Shown piece after piece: positions 32,806-42,165 of a DNA stretch of 64,000 nucleotides. Within the stretch, counting starts at the first letter, position 1; each line of letters opens with the position of its first letter. A program made the translations under genes and the position numbers. The notes below the pieces were generated by a model. The model worked only from the letters and a program-made list of their open reading frames with translations, ran no database searches and had not been told where the DNA came from. Source of the DNA: Acanthosepion esculentum (Eukaryota; Mollusca; Cephalopoda; Sepiida; Sepiidae); contig OZ038509.1 of assembly GCA_964036315.1 (NCBI GenBank), positions 25,860,705 to 25,924,704 of the forward strand, written 5' to 3'.

Positions 32806-33030
32806 AAGGTTGATTAGCCTTGAAAAATGAAAATGCATAATATACAAATTTGAAAAAAGGAAACTGTGGTGAGTCATTGTCAGTGATTTCTATATTGGAT
32901 ACGGCAGTTAAAGAGGGGAAAATATGTTTAATAAACTAACCCCATGGACCAATCTATAATAATATGCAGTTCTCAATGGATGCACTAAACTTGTGGCCTT
33001 GTATATCAAACTAGGCAAAAGAGTAAATAT

Positions 33031-33376
33031 TAATATTTTAAGACATTTTTATGTTTATACGTTCTTTTTATAGATACAAATATTTAAGTAAATGCTCTGT
33101 TTATAATAAACAGTATTAATAACATTTACCGGCCTGAATGTCCGATAAATTTTCATAGAAAATATTTGTCCTGCGACCTGTATCCTATACGGAACCATCA
33201 TATAGCCTGACGTGCCTTAACCAATTGAGCCACAGAGGAGCATTTGATTAGCAAGATCAATTTTACTGCTTTTAAACTACAATCTTCCATGAATCTTTCA
33301 TGTACATTCATATCTGCTCAAAGCATATCCAAATGTAAACAAATGACATCACACATTATGAAATGGAGAAAGTCCG
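33031..33376 (-). mobile_element. tRNA-type SINE (family C), copy 1 of a tandem pair
   Basis: The minus strand has an A-box string (GTGGCTCAATTGGTTAAGGC), a damaged B box, then TAAATGTTATT and a TCTATAAAAAGAACGT tail. Copy spacing to the next is 346 bp. Confidence 0.8.
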
Positions 33377-33750
33377 ACAATTATTTTAAGATATTTTTAT
33401 ATTTAACATTCTTTTTATAGATACAAGTATTTAAGTAAATGCTGTTTATAATAAACAGTATTAAATAACATTTACCAGCCTGAATGTCTGAGAAATTTTC
33501 ATAGAAAATATTTGTCTTCCGACAGGATTCGAACCTGTATCCTATACGGAACCATCATATAGCCTGACGTGCCTTTTAACCGGTTCGGCCACAGAGGATT
33601 GTTCGGTTGGCAAGGTCGAATTTACTGCTTATAAACTTCAATCTTCCATAAATCTTTCACGTACATTCATAACTGCTCATGGTGTATCCAAATGTAAACA
33701 AATGACGTCACACATTATGAAATGGACAAAGTCCGACAATTATTTAAAGA
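33377..33750 (-). mobile_element. tRNA-type SINE (family C), copy 2, well-kept tRNA head
   Basis: The minus-strand head (about 33519-33600) has a consensus A box (TGGCCGAACCGG) and a perfect B box (GGTTCGAATCC) with a perfect 5-bp T stem (ACAGG/CCTGT). The acceptor stem TCCTCTG/CGGAAGA pairs with one mismatch. The long variable region suggests a Leu/Ser-type ancestor. The SINE body that follows, and the tandem twin, show it is a retroposon rather than a tRNA gene. Confidence 0.85.
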
Positions 33751-34200
33751 CATTTTTATTAAATATTAATAGTAAAAACAAACCCTTGTTGAATAATGGA
33801 TATGACTAGACTCACCTTTGTGAGGATGTTTCTCACTGAGTGCACCAATCTCATCGTCTTGATTATAACAGTTTGGTAAAATTGGTAAATCTAGTGTGAA
33901 AATAAATACATGGAATAATAACAGTAATGGTAGAATTTTTACAAAGAATCATTTTCCTTCAATTTTCATGTGGAATAGCTGCTAAATTTATAACATTACA
34001 ACGGAATGTGCACAAAGTGTTGAGGATAAAGAAGAGGATGTTGCAATATTGATTTTTGGGATGGCAACTATTCATTGAACTGGAAGCCAATATAAGCATC
34101 ACAGTTGAAAATTTATACAGTAATTATTTACTAAGCTAAGATTATGCAGACACAGGGCCAGCGTTTCAGAGCAAATAGTAAGAATGGAAGACACTGCACT
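33750..34200. other. Unassigned AT-rich sequence
   Basis: No gene or known repeat recognised. Confidence 0.4.
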
Positions 34201-34204
34201 AATG

Positions 34205-35200
34205 AATTAATATTAACCATGATTTTATTAACCATTAGTCTATAGTAAAATATCAAATTGATATAATTACAGGTATTTAATAAACTTTGCTTTGACTGGC
34301 ACATGGTCATGGTACTGAGATTTCAGTCAAGATTGAATATTGATCAATAAGTGTGAATCATGATTTTACTAATCATCTGATTGTAGTAAGCCATCAAATT
34401 GATATAATTTCAGGTATTTAATAAACTTTGCTTTGACTGGCACAAGGTCATGGTACTGAGATTTCAGTCAAGATTGAATATTGATCAATAAGTGTGAATC
34501 ATGATTTTACTAATCATCTGATTGTAGTAAGCCATCAAATTGATATAATTACAGGTATTTAATAAACTTTGCTTTGACTGGCACAAGGTCATGGTACTGA
34601 GATTTCAGTCAAGATTGAATATTGATCAATAAGTGTGAATCATGATTTTACTAATCATCTGATTGTAGTAAGCCATCAAATTGATATAATTTCAGGTATT
34701 TAATAAACTTTGCTTTGACTGGCACAAGGTCATGGTACTGAGATTTCAGTCAAGATTGAATATTGATCAATAAGTGTGAATCATGATTTTACTAATCATC
34801 TGATTGTAGTAAGCCATCAAATTGATATAATTTCAGGTATTTAATAAACTTTGCTTTGACTGGCACAAGGTCATGGTACTGAGATTTCAGTCAAGATTGA
34901 ATATTGATCAATAAGTGTGAATCATGATTTTACTAATCATCTGATTGTAGTAAGCCATCAAATTGATATAATTTCAGGTATTTAATAAACTTTGCCTTGA
35001 CTGGTACAAGGCCATGGTATCTGAGCATTCAGTCAAGACTGAACATTGATTAATAAGTGTGAATCATGATTTTACTAACCATCACACTATAGGAAGCCAT
35101 CAAATTGATATAATTTCATGTATTTAATAAACTTAGCTTTGACTGGTACAAGGCCATGGTATCAGAACTATCTGTCAAGATAAAATTTCTTTTGGTAGGA
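34205..35200. repeat. 141-bp tandem repeat, about 7 units
   Basis: CATGATTTTA starts units at 34219, 34359, 34500, 34641, 34782, 34923 and 35065 (spacings 140, 141, 141, 141, 141, 142). Each has GCCATCAAATTGATATAATT, AATAAACTTTGCTTTGACTG and GATTTCAGTCAAGATTGAA. The central four units are almost identical and the outer ones are diverged, as expected for unequal exchange. No link to a known element. Confidence 0.95.
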
Positions 35201-36660
35201 AAATGGTTTGCAAAATATTCATGCCAACCATTTCCAAATGGTAGATACTTGGTTAGAAATAGCCGCAATGTAGAGAAAGTGACTATAATTCTATTAGATT
35301 AGTGTGAAAGGGATAATCTCTCATTACACTAATTCCATCTTTGCAACTGGCTTCACATTTTGCTTCTTGACATTTCAACCCGAAATCTTAGGAAAAAATT
35401 TATTGTAGCACCTCCTCCACTTTCCTCTATGAGTGATAAGTTCATCTTCATTCCCTGATGTCTGCAGTAACATTGAATTTTGCATTAAATAGAATAAATA
35501 AAAATCTCTACTTCAGACTTGAGCCTCTTTAACCTTAAGATAATTGTATGCACCCATCTAGCATCCAAGATTCAAATTCTAAACTGACACGCCAAAAATC
35601 ATGTGGTCAGTGCCAAGTATTAGATATAGTTACCTCTAGCCCAGTCAAATTGATATAGCATTGATTCCACAAGGAGTCAGAAAATCTGGTGGGATGTTGA
35701 TTCATGCCTGTTTTTGTAAGACCAGTGACAGGCTGGGACTCAAGGACTCGGGTCACTCTTCACTGATTGCACTCTCACTGTTGTGTTACATTCACCTGTG
35801 GCAACCCTCACTGGTTCTCAGGGTTCTCAGACAAGTTATGAATGTTTTCCCACTATATAGCAAATAGCCATACTACAATCAGTTTTCTGTGATGGTGCAA
35901 GTGGTATTGTGTTTACCTGTTGAATTGGATATTTGGCAGGCCCATGGTAAACCTCTTAACTGAAAATGAATTCAAATCACAAGGTCATCCTGATAATAAC
36001 AAACAATTATTTATTACTGTCAGTTACTACATAGTTCCATCTTCATTTTTTTTGTTGTTGGAGCAAAAACTAGTCTCTATGCAAGGATTCCATTACTTTT
36101 AGTTCTTTTATTACGAACAGCCAGAGTCTAACAGTAACTGTGAATTCTTCTTTGATCCCCATTGTTTCTTTGAGGTCAATTCCTTCCTTTTTAACTCAAC
36201 TCTGGTAAAAGATCTCACTATATTTCTATCTCTGACTGGGGTGGTGTGTCTCAGTTTGCAGGTACGAACCTTTCTGTTTATGCAGTCTTTGGACACTGGA
36301 ATCGTCACATCGGCCTTTCCTCCAGATGAAGATTTTCTTAACAAAACTCAGATGCCTCTGGCTGGGTCGATTAAATGAACCCATAAATATATTCCTTTAT
36401 TTTCTAAAGTAGCACTGAGTGGTGAGAAATACATTTATTTTGGGTGAATAAGAAAATATTCTGATAATCATTGCTCACTCGGTCATGTGAAGATTCTATC
36501 ATCTACGCACCTTTTTAAATTAGGAATATGCGTTTCGACTCTCACTAATTACAATCTCAAAACCTTTTTTTTTTACAGATTTTGATTAACCATTTCGTTT
36601 GGTTTCTTTACTATTAAAAGTTTTCTCAAACTTCTATATCCCCATACTGACTATCCTTGA
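35200..36660. other. Unassigned sequence with two open frames
   Basis: Plus frame 35661-35867 and minus frame 36111-36344 (77 residues, rich in K/R/S, with GGKADVTIPVSKDCINRKVR) are open but unrecognised. Composition is less AT-rich than the flanks at 35660-35870 and 36170-36340, so part may be old coding sequence. Confidence 0.3.
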
Positions 36661-36665
36661 TTCAG

Positions 36666-37035
36666 GGCTTATGGCCATATCATGTTGAAACATTGGTTCC
36701 CATATAATACCCAAAGCTAAGCAACATCAAATCTTGTCAGTACCTACATGGGTGACTGCTTGTAAATACAAATAGCAGTAAGCTTGGATGTGCAGGTGGT
36801 GGAGGGGATAATGCCTCAGAATTGTTAATCAGATAGCCGAGTTCCAATTCCAGTTGGGTTTGTTATATACACTTATGTGCACTTGGGAAAGGTATGAATC
36901 CAACTCTTCTCCCCCATCTATGGGTTAATTAGTAAGCCTTATATCACTAAATCGTTATTATCTCTAAATCTCTAAAAATAAAAACAACATTTTTACAATC
37001 TAAACATATTTTCTGGCTTTAAATAACCTGCAATG
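36666..37035 (+). mobile_element. 5S-tRNA SINE (family A), most complete copy
   Basis: Order: 5S-like head (GCTTATGGCCATATCATGTT, AAAGCTAAGCAACATC, CAGTACCTACATGGGTGACT, GCAGTAAGCTTGGATG), then a tRNA-like unit with A box (GGTGGTGGAGGGGATAATG) and B box (GAGTTCCAATTCCAGTTGGG), then body (CTTGGGAAAGGTATGAATCC, CTATGGGTTAATTAGTAAGC) and tail (AAATCGTTATTATC, TTAAATAACCTGC). A dimeric 5S plus tRNA head would bring two Pol III promoters. Full family boundaries are not certain. Confidence 0.85.
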
Positions 37036-37169
37036 GGTTGATAAGTCGTAGAAAAGGACTTGATCAATCATTTATTTAGTATAACTATTTTTTCATTCCA
37101 GCCACTAAACATTATTTATATTTTACTAAAATCTTGATAGCTTTCTGGTATCTGTGGGCAAAGGATCTT

Positions 37170-38530
37170 GTATGTAAATAGACCTCTACCCCATGTCCTA
37201 CAAACGTTCCTCTGGGTAAACTTAAAGGCCACACCATTTACTGTTGTTTTTCATTCTGGATTAAAAAATTTTTTTTTTTTTTTTTTAAGCGTATCACCCC
37301 AAGCAAGGCTGGAAGCCACTATCACGCAAGGGGTTAAAGAAGGGTTGGAGGAAGAGCAGATAGGAGTGGTAAAGGAGAGGATGTGGAGAAAGAGAGAGAC
37401 AGTGGGTCGATCAAGGCAAGGGGGCTACAGAAGATTTGGAGCAAGAGCAGATAGGAATGAAAAATGAAAGGATGTGGAGAAGGGAAGTGGATAGATCAAG
37501 GCAACTGGAGATGTCGATTGACGCTACACTTAAACCGTTGGAGATTGTATTTGTCAGGGAAACAGTAATAGGGAAGGGAGTTCCATAGGCGGGATGTGCG
37601 AGACATGAAGCTATTGGAGTAGAAGAGACGTCTACACCTAACAGTTTCCACGGTGTAGGGGTGGGAGCGGGATGCCAGCCTCGTGGGGGCGTTTAAATTC
37701 ACGAGGCCTGGGGACAAGCGAACGCAGCTTCTCGGAGCAATTACCGTGAAAGTACTTGTAAAAAAGGCAGAGCGAGGCAACATTGCGTCTGTGAGAGAGC
37801 GACTGCAGATGAGATGACAGATCGGGGCCAATCACGTTGCCTATCCGTCTTATCAAGAACCCTGAGGCAAACAGCAGGGGCCCCAGACCATATACGGCAG
37901 CAATACTCCATGCAAGGGCGAATGGTCGATTTATAGACTTGGAGGATCAATTCCGGGGAGAAAAATTTCCTGGCTCGGCACAGAGAACCAACTTTCTTTG
38001 CGGTGGCTGATGCAACTGACTCGATGTATTTGTTCCATCTCAGATCAGCAGACAGTGTGAGACCAAGCAGCCGCAGAGAGGAGCTCTCGAGAAGTTGGTC
38101 TTCAGACATTCTAATGGGATGCAGGGATGTAGGAACCTTTCTGATAACTAGTAGAATATAAATGCCAATAAATGCAACCTGTTGACCAATTCCAAACCAT
38201 AAACCTTCCTCTTTCAATGGTCATGTTGTTTTTCATTCTGGATTAAAGTAAGGGCCTTACTAACAACTAGTAGTATATGAAAATAGTAAATACAACCTGT
38301 TGACCAATTCCTTAAAACCTTCATAAATCTCTCAGTTATAATATATTTCATTTTGTGTTAAACTGGAAGATTTTCTAGCAGAAATATTTATGCAGACACC
38401 TTTCACCTGAACCTTTCACCTGCTTGCAGTAATGATCATATCTTTCCTTCTGACAAATGGGGATACGTAGGTATCAGTCCCCTCAACCTGTTGGCCAATT
38501 TCACCCTTTGAATAATCTTCAAGAAGTGAT
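37170..38530. repeat. Local direct repeats around the LINE
   Basis: TGTTGTTTTTCATTCTGGAT is found at 37241 and 38225, and an ACTAGTAG.ATAT...CAACCTGTTGACCAATTCC block at 38147 and 38269, with a trace at 38487. They are remains of a tandem repeat into which the J1 LINE inserted. Confidence 0.55.
37267..38128 (-). pseudogene. Jockey/CR1-type LINE (J1), best copy, 5'-truncated
   Basis: The minus strand begins near 38128 and ends in an 18-20 base poly(T), the poly(A) tail, at 37267-37286. The frame 38217-37741 encodes LRLLGLTLSADLRWNKYIES, an ARKFFSPELILQVYKS block, TIRPCMEYCCRIWSGAP; a shifted frame gives SSHLQSLSHRRNVASLCLFY and KYFHGNCSEKL; the last gives TRLASRSHPYTVETVRC, SNSFMSRTSRLWNSLP and FKCSVNRHLQLP. 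The 3' UTR holds a duplicated block (ATAGGAGTGGTAAAGGAGAG / ATAGGAATGAAAAATGAAAG on the plus strand) which the copy at 52.2 kb also has. Only the C-terminal third remains, with two frameshifts. Confidence 0.88.
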
Positions 38531-38945
38531 GTGGCCAGCAAGAATTGTATTTCACTGACAATGGCCTTTGTGATGAGCTTGCTAACCAATGTTTGTTTTA
38601 TTCAGTTTTGCTTTTTGATTGATTGTTTTCTGGGATTCTTATCAATAATTTTCTGTACCTTTCATACAAATCTCTATGTTCTGGTTGTATTAGGATCATT
38701 AACAATTGTTTGGCTACTGCTGTAGAAACTCCAGCAGTGGCTTCCAGCTTTTTGCAAACTGACAGCAAATAACCACATAACTTTCAGGAAATGAGCAATC
38801 ACTAAATCTGTATTGTCCGCCTTTAAAGCAATTATCACAGTGTGCCTTTTTATTTGTCGAGTTAGCTTGATGTTTGTCATCATTTACTGGAAAAGAAATG
38901 ATAATCAGAACAAGTTAGAAAAATGTTAGAACCGTTAATTTTTAC
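38531..38945. other. Unassigned sequence
   Basis: Short hydrophobic frame 38531-38725 and minus frame 38674-38883. No domain recognised. Confidence 0.35.
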
Positions 38946-38949
38946 TATT

Positions 38950-39515
38950 TTTCACACAATACAAGGCCTAAGAGCCACTCAAGGTAGAGGGTTACTAAAA
39001 GAGGTTGGTGTAAGGGCATACATATTGGGAACATGAGGAGGATATGTAGGATAGATAACGATTAGCTTTAGACCATGAGACTGTAACGATTGTGGAAGCA
39101 TCCTTTCAGAAATCTTATTCACAATGTGACAGTTCTGGGGAATAAGCAATCTGAGTGGAACTTCTTCCTTACAAATGGAATATGAAGTGAATGAGGATGA
39201 GCTGCATCTGTGCATGTGTTATGGCGAATTCTATTTGTGAAGGTCTGAACTGATAAAAGTAACAATGTAGCTCTTCTGAATATTTGCCGTGGAAATATCA
39301 ATAGACTAGTAAGTGGCTTGCAATGTTTCATCTATGGGAAACGGGTTGTAGGGTGGGAAATAATTCATCACCCACAAGGCCAAGTTATCGCTTTTGAACA
39401 GAGTAAGAGGCACAGCTTATGCAGATATGTGTGGAAGATAACGGTGAACCCTAGACATGAACAGGTTAAGATTATAATGATCAGGGAAGCATCCACTCGG
39501 GAGTCTGTTCCACAG
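38950..39515 (-). pseudogene. LINE J2 fragments, two partial 3' ends
   Basis: Minus-strand matches to J2: TAATAACCC/TCTACCTTGAGTGGCTCTTA near 38985, NL.NL..S end near 39080, and F.STA and CHHPQ-type blocks near 39290-39400. A second partial 3' end follows at about 39400-39515 (CTTAACCTGTTCATGTCTAG on the minus strand). Confidence 0.65.
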
Positions 39516-40400
39516 TGTAACTGTTCTGGGGGATATGCTTCTCTGTACCTTTTCTATAAATATTTTCATGGTAATTGTTCTGAGGAACTTTCCACTTTGT
39601 TAACTAGACATTATGAATTTAAGCACAGTACTTGATTGGTGGCAAGATCAGATCATTTTACAGTTGAAATGGCGAGATGTAACCATAACTTCTATACCAA
39701 CAGTTTTTTTATGGAACTTCTCACTTGTGGAACTCTCTTCCAACTTCTAGCTTTCCAATCAACTTTGATCTTGTTGTGGAGTAGCTGAACACCCCCCACA
39801 AGATGGATTGGTCTAAGACTATTTAAACAGTACTTTCTCTTACTGAGCGAGAGGAGTGAAGAAGCTTTCTTTTCCTCTTCCTCTCTTGCAAACTCTCTGC
39901 CTTCAGGTTAAGAGGAACCCAGACAAAGCTATTCAAAGAGCAGAGTCTTTTTTGGGGAGGTAGACAAACCTGACGCCATATTTACAGGGTCTATGTCAAT
40001 TTTTGTCCAAGCCTACTGGCTCGGAACATCCCACATTAAAAACACGGCTTTGTGCCACATCTTGCCTTGTGAGAAGGTTGATAAATAGAGAGGAGTTAAA
40101 AATTAACTGTTTATTACATTAGTCTGTGTTCTCAACCATGTACCATATTATTCCCCGGAATAAACTACTTCTTATTTTCTATATGTGTGTCAACCTTTTC
40201 TATTTATGACACAACAGATCTTCAAAAATTTAAATGCAATGTCAATCATTATCTTCTTTTTTTAAAAATTCCCATTCTTTTACTATTCTCACTCCTTAAT
40301 AATGTTTTCTTTTTCTCATATTCTCTCACATTCAGTAACTGCTTATATCTTAGTGGCTTTATTACCTTGCTTGGAGAGAAATAATTAAAAAAAGAAAAAG
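39516..40400 (+). pseudogene. LINE J3 C-terminal end, split by a solo LTR
   Basis: It encodes ASLYLFYKYFHGNCSEELST and ..EFKHST in frame 39318-39635, then diverged RLWNSLP and QSTLI; after the LTR it resumes with DLQKFKCNVNHYL and a J3 3' UTR (TATATCTTAGTGGCTTTATT, ACCTTGCTTGGAGAG). Removing 39772-40216 and one GATCT rejoins TTTGATCT with TCAAAAATTTAAATGCAATG, as in intact copies at 61470 and 61650. Confidence 0.8.
39772..40216 (+). mobile_element. Solo LTR, 445 bp, with GATCT target duplication
   Basis: The ends TGTTGTG...CACAACA are a perfect 7-bp inverted repeat. GATCT flanks both sides (39767-39771 and 40217-40221). A TATA-like TATTTAAACAG lies at about 39820 and AATAAA at about 40160, in the order expected for a plus-strand LTR (U3-R-U5). 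It carries no coding sequence. A 5-bp duplication is typical for Ty3/gypsy, BEL and Copia LTR elements; the family is not identified. Confidence 0.92.
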
Positions 40401-40429
40401 TTCACTCAGTAACTCAAATGGAACTTGTA

Positions 40430-40690
40430 TATACAAGCTATTGCTAAAGATGTTGCAAGAATGGGCAGTTTCTTTTACTGCTCCAGAAAATACTTAACTT
40501 CTGCCAGATCAGACCAGAAATGTTGCTGCCATATGTGGGCTGGAGGCTCCAAATCCTCATTTTCCAGCATTGATAGAGTTCAAAAGCATCTACACTGCCT
40601 TGTGGGTGATGAATTATTTTCCACTTTGAAACCTTCTCACCACACTATCATTATTACCAAGTGCAAGAAAAGAAACCATTTGCACAGAAC
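40430..40690 (+). pseudogene. LINE J2 fragment
   Basis: Frames encode DQKCCCHMWAGGSKSSFSSI, DRVQKHLHCLVGDELFSTLK and PSHH, the same block as at 23640-23770. Truncated on both sides. Confidence 0.75.
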
Positions 40691-40840
40691 TTACAGTTAC
40701 ATCTAGCAAATTCAACTGTGAATTGATGAGACCTAACTGCCAATCTAGTACTATGCTTAAATTCATAAAGTCTAGGTACCATTGAGGAAACTTCATCAGA
40801 ACAATTACTATAACAATATGGAAAGAAGATACAGGGAAAC
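40690..40840 (-). pseudogene. LINE J3 fragment, inverted
   Basis: The minus strand encodes the remains of NCSDE, FPQWYLDFMNLSIVLDWQ and INSQLNLLDV, matching the VPRLFELKHSTRL region at 61315-61360. It is head-to-head with the J2 fragment before it. Confidence 0.6.
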
Positions 40841-40914
40841 TACATTACAGTGGGGGTCAAATGACTGAAGCCAAGATGCCAGGTCTGGACTAATAATATT
40901 GCTAATTGTTAATT

Positions 40915-41190
40915 CCTGTTCTTTTATTGTTCTCTTTCTTTAGCAGTGGGTTTTTTTTCTCATATTCCCTAACACCCAGTAACCCCTTTCATCTTAGTGG
41001 CTTTATCACTTGGGGTGAAATGATTAAAAACAATCTCATTATCCTCTTAGCTTATTCAAGTCTATAGTCAGCCATTATCTATCCAACTTATCCTCATAAT
41101 CTGCACTTAAACCCATAAAACAACCTCATTCAGTAACCTTCTACCTTGAGTGGCTGTTGGGCCTTGTATTCAGTGGATATTCAGTTAGAA
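40915..41190 (+). pseudogene. LINE J3 tail followed by J2 tail
   Basis: A J3-type UTR (TTATTGTTCTCTTTCTTTAG, ACACCCAGTAACCCC, ATCTTAGTGGCTTTATCACT) ends near 41045. A J2-type end follows (TCAAGTCTATAGTCAGCCAT, TAACCTTCTACCTTGAGTGG, GGGCCTTGTATTCAGTGG). These look like two tails fused or nested. Confidence 0.6.
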
Positions 41191-41756
41191 AACAAACCAT
41201 CCAGAGAGCCAACCACCCAGCTGGCCAGCTAAACATCTCACCATCCTATTCTTTAGTGTTCCATTTGTAATGTATATATTTTAAGAATGATAATGATATT
41301 GTTGTAAAACAATTGGGAGTTTGCTAAGGCTGTTTTTTTTATGTTTTTTTTTTTTAACCTCAGGTACAAAATCAAGTAATGTTCTCACCTGATTTCATTG
41401 TTTATTGTGACTACAATTAAGAAAGATTTAGCAGGGATGGAAATTGAAAACAATGAAATGACAGACACAAACAATGCACTTTGCTTTTGTTATGGCTTAT
41501 TTACTGCAGGAAATTTGAATTCAATTCAAGTTTCTCTAAATGAAGAATACAAAACTATACATGTATTATTCACAAATTTACAAGTATACCTGCTAAATAT
41601 GTTACAAAAAGCAAATACATTGTTTCTTTTTTTTTCAATTAGAATATTTCAAGTTTTATATTGGGAATTAAAATCTAATAGTATGGCATGGGTTATTATC
41701 TAAAATACATACAAAAAATGATTACTATATTTATACAGACCTCTCTCTCTTTAAAC
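41190..41756. other. Unassigned sequence with a 101-residue open frame
   Basis: The frame 41398-41703 (DLAGMEIENNEMTDTNNALC, then LNSIQVSLNEEYKTIHVLFT) is open and not low-complexity, but I recognise no family. There is no start context or splice evidence to support it. It could be a host exon or chance. Confidence 0.25.
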
Positions 41757-41758
41757 AA

Positions 41759-41807
<49 letters not shown>

Positions 41808-41840
41808 AAAGTAAGTTTTATATATATATATATATATATC
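41757..41840. repeat. (CA)n-(TA)n microsatellites
   Basis: A CA run then TA at 41757-41805, and a second TA run at 41819-41839. Confidence 0.95.
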
Positions 41841-41889
41841 CCACATGGGTAAAAATATAGGAAAAACAAGTCAAAAATACAACTGGAGT

Positions 41890-42165
41890 CAATTTAGAGT
41901 ATTTACATTTTTCAAACTGTTGTCCTCATCTTTATTGTCCTATCTATGATATTTCAGCCATTGTACACTCAGGACCTCTGCAAGTGATACATGTAAAAAT
42001 TTGGAACCAAACCCTTTATTTCGCCCACCAGGATAGTTTCTTCTAGTTCCACATGCCATGCCTTTTCTGGATATCTCAGTTTTAGTTATCTCCCTTAAGT
42101 AACTCAACTCTGCTGTGGCGAGGTATTGAACTCACAATTCTTTGGGTCAAGTTACTGGAGTATTT
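41890..42165 (-). mobile_element. SINE family B, minus strand
   Basis: Reverse complement of tail and body (CTGTTGTCCTCATCTTTATT, CAAGTGATACATG, CCAAACCCTTTATTTCG), with the B box GAGTTCAATACCTCG on the minus strand near 42135. It is head-to-head with the plus-strand SINE remnant that begins the 98-bp array. Confidence 0.8.

Noticed and set aside
33519..33600. Functional tRNA-Leu/Ser gene on the minus strand.
   Set aside because: It is continuous with a SINE body present in several copies and has a tandem twin with a damaged B box.
37241..38248. A 20-plus-bp direct repeat (TGTTGTTTTTCATTCTGGAT...) on both sides of the J1 LINE as its target-site duplication.
   Set aside because: The LINE homology ends about 100 bp before the right copy, and the flanks hold other repeated blocks (CAACCTGTTGACCAATTCC), so a pre-existing local tandem repeat explains it better.
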